Source of the DNA: Chrysomallon squamiferum
Lineage: Eukaryota > Mollusca > Gastropoda > Neomphalida > Peltospiridae
Length of the DNA: 57,500 nt
NCBI GenBank assembly: GCA_012295275.1
Contig: CM022679.1
Location: 3,530,912 to 3,588,411 of the forward strand
Reading direction: 5' to 3'
The translations under genes and the position numbers were made by a program. The number at the start of each line of letters is the position of its first letter. Positions within the stretch are counted from its first letter, which is position 1. The notes beneath the pieces were generated by a model that was given only the letters and a program-made list of their open reading frames with translations, was not told the origin of the DNA and searched no databases. Of the stretch, positions 57,317 to 57,500 are shown piece after piece.

Positions 57317-57500
57317 AACAAACGATAACGCGAACGCACACACACACACACACATATATATTACATCAACTAAAAAATATTTTTCTCATTGCTTCCTGCT
57401 TTCATTCATTTGTTTATTCGGTTCGTTCGTTTTCATGCATTGTTTCTCCATCGCTTATGAAATATTCAAGAACTGCTTATGAATTATTCTGATAAGTAAA
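57087..57500 (-). other. SLC22-like intron to window edge
   Basis: Intron sequence with a CA microsatellite (57266-57354). No further exon is visible before the edge. Confidence 0.7.

Overview
The window is nuclear DNA from an animal. It is strongly AT-rich, packed with microsatellites and long A/T runs, and every gene is cut into short exons by GT-AG introns. GH18/CBM14 chitinase-family genes, a Zasp-like PDZ gene, an SLC22-type transporter and a long-form tRNase Z point to an invertebrate, most likely a lophotrochozoan such as a mollusc. That assignment is inference; nothing in the sequence fixes the species.

Five protein genes could be traced exon by exon. (1) 14831-4177, minus strand: a complete 13-exon chitinase-like gene (about 612 aa) with signal peptide, GH18 domain, short linker and three CBM14 chitin-binding domains. 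(2) 28902-20731, minus strand: a small PDZ plus ZM-type protein of the Zasp/PDLIM group, with no LIM domain in the window and two candidate last exons. (3) 43193-33342, minus strand: a complete 20-exon ELAC2 (tRNase Z long form, about 778 aa) with all metal-binding motifs. (4) 45624-52395, plus strand: an 11-exon paralogue of gene 1 with signal peptide, GH18 domain, a Lys-Pro/Glu-Pro repeat linker and one CBM14; exon 4 carries a one-base frameshift. (5) 57086-55142, minus strand: the last three exons of an SLC22-like organic ion transporter that continues beyond the right edge.

The most interesting content is the pair of chitinase-like genes. Both have lost the catalytic glutamate of the GH18 DxxDxDxE motif (Ile in one, Met in the other), while keeping the chitin-binding modules and nearly the same exon lengths and phases. 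They therefore look like secreted chitin-binding lectin-type proteins, not hydrolases. They lie in opposite orientation on either side of the Zasp-like and ELAC2 genes. Their linker exons occupy the same place and have the same phases, but one is 89 nt and the other has grown to 350 nt by expansion of a 6-bp unit that switches between Lys-Pro and Glu-Pro. ELAC2 (tRNA 3' processing), the Zasp-like gene (actin/muscle scaffold) and the transporter show no visible functional link to them.

The remainder is intergenic or intronic sequence containing simple repeats, two short minisatellites (35 and 36 bp units), a degenerate three-copy repeat near 16.6-17.0 kb and a GATA/GACA array with inverted arms. 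No rRNA, tRNA, CRISPR array or intact transposon was seen.
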